A stretch of DNA of 64,000 nt from Hirschia sp964352025 (GTDB lineage Bacteria > Pseudomonadota > Alphaproteobacteria > Caulobacterales > Hyphomonadaceae). The DNA is taken from assembly GCA_964352025.1 (NCBI GenBank), contig CAYGPZ010000008.1:67888-131887 (forward strand), read 5' to 3'. The translations under genes were made by a program, and so were the position numbers. The notes below the pieces were generated by a model that worked only from the letters and a program-made list of their open reading frames with translations, was not told the DNA's origin and ran no database searches. Below are positions 33,857 to 43,057 of the stretch, in pieces. Position 1 is the stretch's first letter; each line of letters begins with the position of its first letter.

Positions 33857-34451
33857 TTCGAGTTGCAATCACAGCAAGAATTAAATCATTAACCAATCGG
33901 CCTCTGGTATTAGTTATATTCGTCAGAGGTCTACCTGCTATTCTAGCCATTTGTTCTTTTGGTATTCCACCCGGCTCAGCGTATATAATGATCGGCGTTT
34001 GATCATTTTTTCTCATGTTAAATATATCTTCTATTGAATGACCAAATTTTTCCCATTCAACTAAGAAAACACTGCACTTTCTGGCAACATCGTAATTCGC
34101 CTGACGTATCTCACAAATATTATTTTCTTTAAATAATCTCGTCAGCATTATGCTATCTTTCAACACAAGCATGTTATCGTCTGCAGAAAAAACAGCAATT
34201 TTACGCGTTGAAAGTCCTAATCCTAGGCGAAATAATACCGGTGAAATTCCTGTAAACCAACGAATTGCAGTTATCAATATTCCAAAAATCAATAACAAAG
34301 ATGAAATCGCACCTACGATATTGAAAAATGGGTGCTGAAAGAATGATAATAAATCCATAAATCGCAATTCTAAGATGATATTTTTAAAGTATGCAATCAT
34401 TAAAAACATTAACTTGTCAAACGTTTCTTGTCCCTCCCATAGTAACGTCAT
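33849..34451 (-). CDS. Membrane-anchored Rossmann/TIR-like protein, putative effector
   Basis: 200 residues from the ATG at 34451, preceded by AGGGGA; other in-frame starts exist. A hydrophobic N-terminal region includes one clear transmembrane helix (about residues 44-66). The cytoplasmic part (about 82-200) alternates strands and helices: KIAVFSA, CSVFLVEW, TPIIIYAEPG, and a C-terminal GRLVNDLILAVI. This is a Rossmann-like, possibly TIR-like, nucleotide-sensing fold. The gene precedes and overlaps the nucleotidyltransferase, so the likely role is a membrane effector switched on by its product. I do not know a named family for it. Confidence 0.6.
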   Translation of the reverse strand: MTLLWEGQETFDKLMFLMIAYFKNIILELRFMDLLSFFQHPFFNIVGAISSLLLIFGILITAIRWFTGISPVLFRLGLGLSTRKIAVFSADDNMLVLKDSIMLTRLFKENNICEIRQANYDVARKCSVFLVEWEKFGHSIEDIFNMRKNDQTPIIIYAEPGGIPKEQMARIAGRPLTNITNTRGRLVNDLILAVIATRND

Positions 34452-34490
34452 CTGATCCCCTAAAACCAAGCAAACTACCTCTCACCGTCT

Positions 34491-34578
34491 CCCCAGCGAA
34501 GGCTGGGGTCCAGCCCAGAGAATCACGACGCGCAAAGCGCGACTTCTTATCCCAGACTGGGTCCCCGCCTGCGCGGGG
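34491..34578. repeat. REP-like inverted repeat element
   Basis: Two GC-rich hairpins face each other: CCCCAGC/GCTGGGG at 34491-34508 and CCCCGC/GCGGGG at 34563-34578, joined by further complementary pieces (TCCAGCCCA with CCAGACTGGG, and GCGC-AAA-GCGC in the centre). Such elements are common between genes in Alphaproteobacteria, often in many copies. Only this one is in the window. Confidence 0.7.
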
Positions 34579-34646
34579 AAAATGGGAAGAAGCATAAGTT
34601 CCGCTTTAAATCTGTCATGCCCGATGGCGCAGCGATCAAGGTATGA

Positions 34647-34724
34647 GGCTCCCGATATTTCGTGCCTTACCAATGTGTGATGGATTCCCTGATGAATACA
34701 TTCATCGGGAATGACGCGGGAGCC
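34647..34724. repeat. Second inverted-repeat element with nested hairpin
   Basis: Outer arms GGCTCCCG at 34647-34654 and CGGGAGCC at 34717-34724 enclose an inner hairpin, ATTCCC-t-GATGAA with TTCATC-GGGAAT at 34684-34712. The layout suggests a small repeat or a MITE-like remnant. No target-site duplication was identified. Confidence 0.5.
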
Positions 34725-35136
34725 ACAATAAGGGACAACTCAAAACATATCCCCCTCCCTCAAACATCCTCCCATACTCTCCTCATCCAATCTCTATGGG
34801 CGGCGCGCGACCGATGTGTGGGGAATGGAATGATGGACTTGCCAAACCGGTTTGCGAAACAGGTGCGTGATCAAGGTGGCAGGGCTGGGGAGAAACCGGC
34901 ATATAGGCGTGTTTGGCCTGTGTGCGCTGATGTTTTGGGGGCTATGCCCGCCTCTCCTAGCGGCTTTGGAATAGGCTGAACCATCATGCGAGGCGCGCCT
35001 TCGGGCGGCATTTCCCGCTGTTTCATTATAGAAGCAGCATTTTCACGCTGCCTTAATGTGCGCCTTGCGCCCTATTTGGCTTTCAAATTCATACTCTCGC
35101 GCGGATATCCGTGGCGGAGGTGTTTTTGCATCAGGC
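34725..35136. other. About 410 bases without a convincing gene
   Basis: Two short open frames run through here but neither has a good ribosome site or recognisable protein. There are small palindromes around GCGCCTTCGGGCGGC. It may hold gene debris from the island's other edge. I see no feature I can name. Confidence 0.4.
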
Positions 35137-35169
35137 ATAAAAAAGCCGCACCAATCACTTGGCGCGGCT
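35137..35169 (-). terminator. Terminator of the guanylyltransferase fusion gene
   Basis: AGCCGC-a-CCAA pairs with TTGG-c-GCGGCT at 35144-35169, and on the minus strand the stem is followed by TTTTTT (plus-strand As at 35138-35144). It lies 22 bases after the stop at 35191. Confidence 0.85.
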
Positions 35170-35190
35170 AATTCTGGTACGAATTGTTAT

Positions 35191-37446
35191 TTACTTGCTC
35201 GCGAATTTATCGTCCAGCAAAGGCATTAAACACCCGATGACGTGATACAGCGTGCTCGCTGGCGAGTTCGTGGATAGAACTTTACCATCGCCATCCACTT
35301 CATCATGCCAATAGCCCATATTCTGGCCGCCAACTGTCAGGAAGTGCTTTTTCAAACGCTCAAGCATTTCAAGGCCTTTGCGTTGTTCAGAGGCTGAATC
35401 CTTGGACAATTTCAGACGGATATATTCTGTTTGTGGCCATAAGCGGGATTTTACATATTTGGGATGTGTTCCATCTGGATAAATTGCATTCACCAGCAAT
35501 CCCGTATTTTGTGCCATGCCATATGTATCGCTAAAGGCTTCAAGGACAGCCGTCGTATTTGTCTTGCGGCCTGTCATTTTCTCATATTTGCGAAGCAGGA
35601 AGGCCCACTCCAGCAAATGCCCTGGCTCGAGCAAACGATAACGCGCATTGGCACGATCCGGCAGAGGCGTCAGATCTTCGTGGAAATACTCACGCAGCAA
35701 ACCATCGACACAGAAACGTTGCGTGTAAATTTCGAAGATTTCTTCGGCAAGGTCCGCCATTTGCTCGTCGCCAAACAGCTCCATCCAGTGCATCGCCATT
35801 TCGAACAAATGCATGTGCGGGTTGGCGCGGCGCGGTGTTGTTGTCGGCATGCCTTCGACAAAACCGATAATCGGGTGACGCAAACGATCGAACAAAATCT
35901 GTTTAGTCTTATTCGCTGCTTCTAGAACACGTTTTTCGCCTGTAACTTTGTAAGCCCAAGCTAATCCTAGCAATGCAAACGCCTGATCATAGGTATCAAC
36001 ACGACCATCTTGCAATGAACCATCGCGGTTATAAATGTGACCCCAACCACCTGTCTCGAGCCAGCAATGATCGAGCATGTAGTTGAGCGGTGATAGAAGC
36101 GCGTTCGCCCCCTCTTTCCAACCCATTTCATGCGCGTGAGCAAAGGCATAAACTTGTCTAGCCTGAACACGGAAACGACGGCCCATATCGTGGATAGGCT
36201 TACCATCCATATCAAGAGCTTCATAAGCGCCACCAAATTCGCGGTCCAAACCAATATCAGCCCATACCGGCAGCGCTTGGTTGAACAACCAGTTACGCGC
36301 CCATCCACGGGAACGAGACACGAAAGATTTTGAGCGTGCACCATGTGCAAGTGCGGTTGAGTGACCGTCTTTTTCCAGTGCCTGATGCACTTTCTTCACG
36401 CTTTGTGCATGTTCAGTTGCACACACTAGAAGCGCATCCGGTGTATCAATCACCGCCACGTCTTCCATACCGATCAAGGCAACGACACGACCACCCGCTT
36501 GAACGAGACAGTTCTTAGAATCCACAACACGTACATCGCCTGTAAGGTTGTTTCCGTCTTTATCCATTTGACCTAGTTCGCGGACACTGGCCCAGCTACC
36601 GACATCAGACCAACCAAATTTCGCCGGCACAACAGCCGCGTTTTCAGTCCGCTCCATGATGGCATAGTCGATAGATTTCTTTTCAATCGCACTAAACAAT
36701 AGCGGATCATATTGTAGGTGCAGATACCCTCTGGCTGATGTCTCTACACGCGCAGAGTTACAAGTCGCCATTAGCTTGTCATAAATGTCTGGCTCAAAAC
36801 CGGACAACTCACCTAGATATGTCGAGCCTTTAACAGCGAAAATACCCGCATTCCAAACATAGTCACCACTGTCGAGGTAAGACTGAGCTGTGACAGCGTC
36901 GGGTTTTTCAACAAATTTCTCGACAGGAAAACCAGGGACACCATCAAGTTTCGCATCCGCGCGCTTAATATATCCAAATCCAGTTTCAGGACGGTCGGGT
37001 GTCACACCAATTGTACAGATGTTTCCTTGAAGCGCAGTTTCTGAAGCTTCCAGAATCGCAGCCTGAAAGTATTCCATATCTTCAATATAGTGGTCTGCCG
37101 GCACCAAAACGAGCACCGCATCTTCACCCAAATTCTCATTGACCCAGTGCGCAGCAATACCGGCAGCAGCTGCTGTATCGCGCCCCATAGGCTCTTCAAG
37201 TATCGCGCTAACAGGTACGCCATTTTCCAGAAGTTGATTTTCCACTTCATTTGCATACGCCTGACTACAAATAATCAATGGCGGCTCGCTATCTGGTACA
37301 CTATTCATGCGCAGCGCGGTATGCGTTAAAAGGGAGTGCTCACCGAACAAAGTCTGAAGTTGTTTTGGCTCGTGAGAACGTGAAAGAGGCCACAAGCGGG
37401 TTCCACTACCACCACATAAAATTGCTGGTACTATTTTCAAACTCAT
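35191..37446 (-). CDS. Mannose-1-phosphate guanylyltransferase fused to AGE-family epimerase/isomerase
   Basis: 751 residues from the ATG at 37446 with GGAG upstream. The N-terminal half (about 1-355) is a ManC-type nucleotidyltransferase: LCGGSGTRLWPLSR, the PADHYI metal site, GFGYI, FVEKP, and KFGWSDVGSW. The usual cupin isomerase is absent. Instead the C-terminal half (about 370-750) is an AGE-type alpha/alpha barrel (GRRFRVQARQVYAF, HMHLFEM, EPGHLLEWAFLL) that may act as phosphomannose isomerase or 2-epimerase. The product would be GDP-mannose for surface polysaccharide. The fusion is one continuous frame. Confidence 0.9.
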   Translation of the reverse strand: MSLKIVPAILCGGSGTRLWPLSRSHEPKQLQTLFGEHSLLTHTALRMNSVPDSEPPLIICSQAYANEVENQLLENGVPVSAILEEPMGRDTAAAAGIAAHWVNENLGEDAVLVLVPADHYIEDMEYFQAAILEASETALQGNICTIGVTPDRPETGFGYIKRADAKLDGVPGFPVEKFVEKPDAVTAQSYLDSGDYVWNAGIFAVKGSTYLGELSGFEPDIYDKLMATCNSARVETSARGYLHLQYDPLLFSAIEKKSIDYAIMERTENAAVVPAKFGWSDVGSWASVRELGQMDKDGNNLTGDVRVVDSKNCLVQAGGRVVALIGMEDVAVIDTPDALLVCATEHAQSVKKVHQALEKDGHSTALAHGARSKSFVSRSRGWARNWLFNQALPVWADIGLDREFGGAYEALDMDGKPIHDMGRRFRVQARQVYAFAHAHEMGWKEGANALLSPLNYMLDHCWLETGGWGHIYNRDGSLQDGRVDTYDQAFALLGLAWAYKVTGEKRVLEAANKTKQILFDRLRHPIIGFVEGMPTTTPRRANPHMHLFEMAMHWMELFGDEQMADLAEEIFEIYTQRFCVDGLLREYFHEDLTPLPDRANARYRLLEPGHLLEWAFLLRKYEKMTGRKTNTTAVLEAFSDTYGMAQNTGLLVNAIYPDGTHPKYVKSRLWPQTEYIRLKLSKDSASEQRKGLEMLERLKKHFLTVGGQNMGYWHDEVDGDGKVLSTNSPASTLYHVIGCLMPLLDDKFASK

Positions 37447-37581
37447 CCCCAACTCCACGCAAAAATACTCATACTTTAGTCTTCCGATACTCGCATCATG
37501 CGAGACTTTGAGGGCATCGCATAATTCAAACCTGTTACAGTATGGTGTAAGCTAGCAAAACTCATACCCAAATATCACAAA

Positions 37582-40446
37582 TTAATGTGCGTCGGACCAA
37601 GAATGTGCAGCTTCTGCTTCGACAACAAGCGGAACGGAAAGTTCCATGACTGGGAAAGTGGCTGTTTCCATGATCTTTTTAACAACAGAGATAGTCTTTT
37701 CTGCTTCGGATTTTGGTGCCTCAAATATCAATTCATCATGTACTTGCAGCAACATTTTTGCTTTCAAACTAGCCTTACTTAAGGCGTTTGGCATTTTCAC
37801 CATAGCACGTTTGATGATGTCAGCTGCAGAGCCCTGAAGCGGCGCATTAATCGCCTGACGTTCAGCAAATCCGCGCTCTGGCCCTTTGCCATTTATGCCC
37901 TTCATCCAGATACGTCGACCAAAAGCTGTTTCCACATACCCTTTTTCGCGCGCAAATGCTTTGGCGCTTTCCATGTATTTAAGGATGCCGGGGAATTTAG
38001 CATTGTATGCTTTGATATAGGCCGACGCTTCGCCGCGAGGAATACTCAATTGTCGCGCTAGACCGAAGGCGGATATTCCGTAGATAATCCCGAAATTAAT
38101 CGCCTTAGCTTTGCGACGGATCATCGGGTCCATGCCTTCAACGGGCACATCAAACATTTCTGATGCTGTCATGGCATGTATATCGATGTCGTTATTGAAT
38201 GCATCTTTAAGCGCATCAATACCACCTATATGGGCCAGTAGACGCAGCTCGATCTGGGAATAATCCGCCGCGATCAGCACATTGCCCTCTTCAGCGACGA
38301 ACGCTCCACGTATCTTTCGGCCTTCTTCAGTCCGAATTGGAATATTCTGAAGGTTAGGATCTGACGAAGATAAACGGCCAGTCTGGGCACCCACAAGATT
38401 GAAACTCGTGTGAACACGGCCCGTTTCCTGATTTATGCTTTCGCCAAGTGCATCTGTATATGTTGATTTTAGCTTAGACAGTGAGCGCCAACCCAAAAGG
38501 ATTTTCGGCAGCTCATGTCCTTCCGCCGCCAAATCTTCCAAAAGGTCAGCCCCAGTTGCCCAAGCACCCGTTTTGGTTTTCTTTCCACCGGGCAATTCCA
38601 TTTCACCAAATAGAATTTCACCCAATTGTTTTGGACTTCCAAGGTTAAATTCACGACCAGCAAGCGAATATGCTTCATCTTCATATTGAGCCATGCGTTG
38701 CGCAAAATCACCCGACAATCGGGACAGAGTTTCGCGCTCTACAAAAATGCCTTCTCGTTCCATCTCAGCAACTACTGGAACCATTGGTCTTTCAATTGTT
38801 TCATACAAAGTCGACATACCTTCAGTCGACAAACGCGGCTTTAACAATGCCCATAAACGCAATGTCACATCAGCATCTTCAGCAGCATATTTCGTTGCAT
38901 CTTCGACAGGTACTTTATCGAATGTGATCTGCTTTTTGCCTGTCCCTGCGACTTCTTTGAAAGGAATAGGTTTATGATCAAAGTGCAGTTCAGAAAGTAC
39001 ATCCATACCATGGTTGTGCTGGCCGGCCTCTAACGTGGCGGAAATCAGCATTGTGTCATCAACAGGGTGAGGAATTATCGGGGCACCTAGAAAATTCTCA
39101 CCGGCACGGTGAAAAACATTCACGTCGTATTTGAAATTCTGACCGACTTTCAAAATTGTTGGGTCTTCCAGCATGGGCTTTAATATGGACAAAGCCAGCT
39201 TCATATCCATCTGCTCTGGCGCACCGTCACCCAGCAAATCGCCATCACCTGTGTGCCCAAGCGGTATGTAACAAGCATCATTGGGTCCAAGCGCAAGAGA
39301 CACCCCAACTAGATTTGCACCTATTGCATCCAGACCATCGGTTTCAGTATCGACACCAATAAAGCCAACAGCATTTGCACGTTCCATCCATTCAACCAGA
39401 TCATCCTGATTTATAACGGTCGTGTATTTAGAAGTATCAATCGCCGGAGCCTCATCATAAACAGGTGAACTGGTTTCACCTACTTCAGCGACGTCTACAG
39501 AACCACTCCCCAATTGATCTTTGACGCGGCGGGTAATTGTTCGAAATTCTAATTCTTCAAGAAATGGTACCAGCTCATCAACGGTCGGCTCTGCAACACC
39601 AAATTCTTCTACAGGCACGGGCACTGGTGTATTCACATCAAGAGTTACTAGCTTGTGCGAAATGCGTGCATCATCAGCAAATTCAACAAGGTTTTCATGG
39701 CGTTTAAAGGTTAGGAGGTCATGCGCTTTGTTCTTTTTGTCTGGCACATGCTGTCCAGAAAACGCGAGCAATCCATCAAGATCACCAAATTCATTTATCA
39801 ACTGGGCTGCTGTCTTCAATCCAATACCCGGCACGCCCGGTACGTTATCCACGCTATCCCCTGCCAAAGCCTGAACATGTGTCACGCGATCAGGTGCTAC
39901 ACCAAACTTATCCATAACAGCTTCAAAAGACAGATATCTGTCTTTCATTGTATCCATCATGGAAACTTTATCGGTTATGAGCTGCATCAGGTCTTTGTCA
40001 GATGAGATAATGGTGACCTTTGCACCCTTTTCCTCTGCAATTCTTGCATAGGCTGCAATGAGGTCATCTGCTTCGTAATTTTCCAATTCCACAGCTGGCG
40101 TTCCAAATGCAATCGCGGCACGGCGTACCAAAGGAAATTGTGGAACAAGCTCTTCAGGCGTTGGAGGACGCTGTGCTTTGTAGCGCGGATCCAGATCATT
40201 TCGAAACGTTTTACTCGACGCATCAAATATACATGCAAAGTGCGTTGCTTTTCCGCCGCCACTGCTCTCTTTGGACTCAGCTAAAAGCTTAAACAACATA
40301 TTACAAAAGCCGGACACAGCTCCCACAGGAAGACCATCTGATTTACGCGTAAGTGGCGGTAAAGCGTGAAATGCACGGAATATATATCCTGATGCATCTA
40401 CCAGATAGAGATGGCTGTCTTCATTGAGTTCACGTGTCACAGGCAT
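37582..40446 (-). CDS. polA: DNA polymerase I
   Basis: 954 residues. The N-terminal 5'-3' exonuclease (DASGYIFRAFHALPPL, SSDKDLMQL, AGDSVDNVPGVPGIG) is followed by a 3'-5' exonuclease that looks active (DTETDG, NFKYDVNVF, YAAEDADVTLRLW). The polymerase domain has DYSQIELRLLAHI, RRKAKAINFGIIYG and QVHDELIFE. All three activities should be present. It fills gaps in repair and removes Okazaki primers. The 164 bases to the divergent GST gene hold its promoter and the TetR-type palindrome. Confidence 0.97.
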   Translation of the reverse strand: MPVTRELNEDSHLYLVDASGYIFRAFHALPPLTRKSDGLPVGAVSGFCNMLFKLLAESKESSGGGKATHFACIFDASSKTFRNDLDPRYKAQRPPTPEELVPQFPLVRRAAIAFGTPAVELENYEADDLIAAYARIAEEKGAKVTIISSDKDLMQLITDKVSMMDTMKDRYLSFEAVMDKFGVAPDRVTHVQALAGDSVDNVPGVPGIGLKTAAQLINEFGDLDGLLAFSGQHVPDKKNKAHDLLTFKRHENLVEFADDARISHKLVTLDVNTPVPVPVEEFGVAEPTVDELVPFLEELEFRTITRRVKDQLGSGSVDVAEVGETSSPVYDEAPAIDTSKYTTVINQDDLVEWMERANAVGFIGVDTETDGLDAIGANLVGVSLALGPNDACYIPLGHTGDGDLLGDGAPEQMDMKLALSILKPMLEDPTILKVGQNFKYDVNVFHRAGENFLGAPIIPHPVDDTMLISATLEAGQHNHGMDVLSELHFDHKPIPFKEVAGTGKKQITFDKVPVEDATKYAAEDADVTLRLWALLKPRLSTEGMSTLYETIERPMVPVVAEMEREGIFVERETLSRLSGDFAQRMAQYEDEAYSLAGREFNLGSPKQLGEILFGEMELPGGKKTKTGAWATGADLLEDLAAEGHELPKILLGWRSLSKLKSTYTDALGESINQETGRVHTSFNLVGAQTGRLSSSDPNLQNIPIRTEEGRKIRGAFVAEEGNVLIAADYSQIELRLLAHIGGIDALKDAFNNDIDIHAMTASEMFDVPVEGMDPMIRRKAKAINFGIIYGISAFGLARQLSIPRGEASAYIKAYNAKFPGILKYMESAKAFAREKGYVETAFGRRIWMKGINGKGPERGFAERQAINAPLQGSAADIIKRAMVKMPNALSKASLKAKMLLQVHDELIFEAPKSEAEKTISVVKKIMETATFPVMELSVPLVVEAEAAHSWSDAH

Positions 40447-40565
40447 AGAGCGTCTCCTTTGAGCCGATAAGGTGTAACAGGGTTTGTCCGCAGGGAAAGA
40501 GTTAAGGTTAATTCGCCGACAAAAATATCATTTTTTCCTTCTTCACGGATTTGTGAATTGATTAC

Positions 40566-40583
40566 CTACCTATCAGAAGGTAG
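40566..40583. promoter_or_regulatory. Palindrome, candidate TetR-family operator before the GST gene
   Basis: CTACCT at 40566-40571 and AGGTAG at 40578-40583 form a 6-6-6 palindrome 27 bases before the GST start codon. TetR-type operators are often of this form, and a tetR gene lies in the same predicted operon. Confidence 0.5.
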
Positions 40584-40610
40584 ATAGATTTGAGCAAGAG
40601 GAAAACAGCT

Positions 40611-41231
40611 ATGAAAATTTATGATATCGAGAACTTCCCTAACCCTGCGCGTGTACGTATCGCTTTGGCCGAAAAAGGCGCAACTAACCAAGTAGAATTT
40701 GTGGCAGTCGATGTCATGAATGGAGAACACCGCAGCGAAACAATGCGCAGCAAAAACCCAGACGCTGCTGTTCCCTTTATGGAATTGGAAGATGGAACGG
40801 TCCTTTCTCAATGTACGGCAATCACAGAATACATTGATGGAAGCTTTGATGGGCCATCTCTATGTGGCTCAACAGCTAAAGAGCGCGCAGTTATCCACAT
40901 GATGAATTTGCGCGCTGAATCAAACCTTCTAAATGCGGTCGGTGCTTATTTTCACCACGCCACACCAGGTCTTGGTCCTGATCTAGAGACATATCAAAAC
41001 AAGGATTGGGGACTAAAGCAAAAAGACAATGCGCAATCCACAATGGCCTATCTTGATGGCGTGTTAGCGGATCAGCTATATCTTGCAGGTGATAACTTCT
41101 CAATGGCCGATATCACTGCTTTTGCAGGCTTGGCATTTGCAGACTTTGCTGAAGTGGAAATTGATGCCAACCTTAAAAACCTAAGCGAATGGCGCTCCCG
41201 CATTGCGTCACGCCCTTCAATTGCAGGCTAA
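40611..41231 (+). CDS. Glutathione S-transferase family protein
   Basis: 206 residues from the ATG at 40611, preceded by AGAGGAAAA; an upstream TTG at 40590 is less likely. The N-terminal thioredoxin-like domain has NPARVRIALAEKG, the cis-proline turn in AAVPFMELEDG and the glutathione-binding LSQCTAITEYID. A C-terminal helical domain (LAGDNFSMADITAF) completes the fold. The substrate is unknown. It opens a row of seven co-directional genes that ends with 5-oxoprolinase, so a link to glutathione or gamma-glutamyl breakdown is possible. Confidence 0.88.
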   Translation: MKIYDIENFPNPARVRIALAEKGATNQVEFVAVDVMNGEHRSETMRSKNPDAAVPFMELEDGTVLSQCTAITEYIDGSFDGPSLCGSTAKERAVIHMMNLRAESNLLNAVGAYFHHATPGLGPDLETYQNKDWGLKQKDNAQSTMAYLDGVLADQLYLAGDNFSMADITAFAGLAFADFAEVEIDANLKNLSEWRSRIASRPSIAG

Positions 41232-41249
41232 CTTTAAAGGACGAAACCT

Positions 41250-41927
41250 ATGGAGCTAAATGCAGATTTCTCCAAACGTGTCGTCGTGCATTCTGATGAG
41301 GTGGCTTGGGCCGCCTCACCTATGCCCGGTGTCGATCGCCGTATGCTTGACCGTATAGGCGATGAAGTCGCGCGCGCGACGACTATCGTTCGTTATGCAC
41401 CCAATAGCCAATTTTCACCCCACACTCATACGGGTGGTGAGGAATTCATTGTACTTGAAGGTGTTTTTCAGGACCAATATGGTGATTTTCCAGCGGGTAG
41501 CTACGTGCGAAATCCACCGACATCAAGCCATAAACCCGGCTCTGATGAAGGTTGCACTATTTTCGTGAAACTATGGCAATTTGATCCTGAAGACCGTCAT
41601 CAAATGTCTGTTGTCATGGATGATGCTCCAAATACTGCAGATGAAATACGCGAAGGTGTATCTGTTACGCCTCTTTATCAGGACGAACGTGAAACCGTTG
41701 TGATGGAAGAATGGGATGCAAATGCGTCGGTAGAGATGGACCTCCCCAAAGGCGGCGAACTACTTGTCTTGGACGGAACATTTTCTGAAAACGGAGACGA
41801 CTTACGCAAACACTCTTGGCTTCGTATCCCTGAAGGTGGAAAACTCTCAGCAATCGCAGGTAAATCAGGTGCTAAAGTCTGGATCAAAACGGGCCATATA
41901 CCATTTGCCTCAGCGCCAGCTGTTTAA
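41250..41927 (+). CDS. Double-cupin protein (ChrR-like cupin)
   Basis: 225 residues holding two cupin folds. The first has the metal motif HTHTGGEEFIVLEG and PPTSSHKP; the second (about 145-215) has GGELLVLDG but no matching histidines. The pattern resembles the cupin half of ChrR anti-sigma factors, but no zinc-binding N-terminal domain is present, so anti-sigma activity is unlikely. It is 18 bases after the GST gene and 12 before the oxidase gene. The reaction or ligand is unknown. Confidence 0.72.
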   Translation: MELNADFSKRVVVHSDEVAWAASPMPGVDRRMLDRIGDEVARATTIVRYAPNSQFSPHTHTGGEEFIVLEGVFQDQYGDFPAGSYVRNPPTSSHKPGSDEGCTIFVKLWQFDPEDRHQMSVVMDDAPNTADEIREGVSVTPLYQDERETVVMEEWDANASVEMDLPKGGELLVLDGTFSENGDDLRKHSWLRIPEGGKLSAIAGKSGAKVWIKTGHIPFASAPAV

Positions 41928-41939
41928 AGGAATTATGTA

Positions 41940-43019
41940 TTGAGTTCCACTATCGCGACCAAAGAAACAGACGTCATTATTATTGGTGGCGGCCTGTCTG
42001 GGCTATCTCTCGCTGATCATTTATCTAAAGCGGGAATTTCCTTCCATCTATTGGAAGGAAGAGAGCGCTTAGGTGGACGCATAAAAGTAGCAACAGTTGA
42101 CGACAGCCGTTTTGACCTTGGACCGTCTTGGTTTTGGCTTGGCCAAACCCGTATGGAAGCCTTGGTAAAACGCCTCAATATTGAAACTTTCCTGCAATAC
42201 TCGACCGGCGATCAAATGTATGAAGACAACCAGAAGCAAATTCACCGCGCACGTGGATTTGCTTCTATGGAAGGCTCGCTTCGTATTAAGGGTGGCATAT
42301 ATTCTATCATTCAAGCTTTATCTGATCAGATAGATCCACAAAACATACAACTGAATGCCCAAGTTAAAAGCATTGAATACGCTGATCAAATATCTGTAAC
42401 CCTTGAGAATGGTAGCAAGGTTATTGGGAATAAAGTCATACTCGCTTTGCCGCCGCGAGTGGCATCTAAACTCAGTTTTGAGCCAGCTTTATCACAGGAA
42501 ACCACCCGACAACTCGATGCTATTCCCACATGGATGGGCGGCCAAGCTAAATTTGTAGCTGTCTATGATCACGCATTCTGGCGAGAAAACGGACAATCTG
42601 GCGACGCGATGAGCCAAATAGGTCCTATGGCTGAACTCCATGACGCGACCGATGGTGAAACTGGTCTAAATGCAATATTTGGATTTATCGGTGTCCCAGC
42701 TGATATTCGCAAATCAAATAAAGAAGCACTCGAAAAAGCTTGTCTTGATCAAGTTGGACGCTTGTTTGGAAAAGAAGCTCTGTCACCAAAAGCTTGTTTC
42801 ATCCAAGATTGGGCGCAGGAGCCTAAAACATCATCTCATCTAGATGCTGCCCCGCTCTCGGCTCACCCTAGCTATGGAATGACACCTGCTCTTTCTAATC
42901 TTTGGGATGGAAACCTCATTCTCGGCTCAACAGAAATGGGCGGAATATATGGAGGCTATCTGGAAGGCGCATTGGAAGCGGCGGATACAATTGCAACGTC
43001 GCTCATCAATTCACGTTAA
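41940..43019 (+). CDS. FAD-dependent amine-oxidase family protein
   Basis: 359 residues starting at TTG; the nearby ATG at 41935 runs straight into a stop, and AAAGG lies nine bases before the TTG. The FAD motif IIGGGLSGLSLADHL, LEGRERLGGRI and DLGPSWFW belong to the flavin-containing amine oxidase / monoamine oxidase family. The C-terminal FAD contact reads LGSTEMGGIYGGYLEGALEAA in its outline, with Gly-rich end. Length is shorter than typical monoamine oxidases (about 450). The substrate is unknown. It is the third gene of the operon, followed 38 bases later by a TetR gene. Confidence 0.8.
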   Translation: MSSTIATKETDVIIIGGGLSGLSLADHLSKAGISFHLLEGRERLGGRIKVATVDDSRFDLGPSWFWLGQTRMEALVKRLNIETFLQYSTGDQMYEDNQKQIHRARGFASMEGSLRIKGGIYSIIQALSDQIDPQNIQLNAQVKSIEYADQISVTLENGSKVIGNKVILALPPRVASKLSFEPALSQETTRQLDAIPTWMGGQAKFVAVYDHAFWRENGQSGDAMSQIGPMAELHDATDGETGLNAIFGFIGVPADIRKSNKEALEKACLDQVGRLFGKEALSPKACFIQDWAQEPKTSSHLDAAPLSAHPSYGMTPALSNLWDGNLILGSTEMGGIYGGYLEGALEAADTIATSLINSR

Positions 43020-43057
43020 TTCTTGGCGACTGCCTAAAGGCGATGTAAACAGGATAA

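Noticed and set aside
34662..35171. Two frames of 105 and 61 codons after the repeat elements
   Set aside because: No good ribosome sites, one runs out of a repeat element, and neither peptide looks like a known protein. Treated as non-coding.
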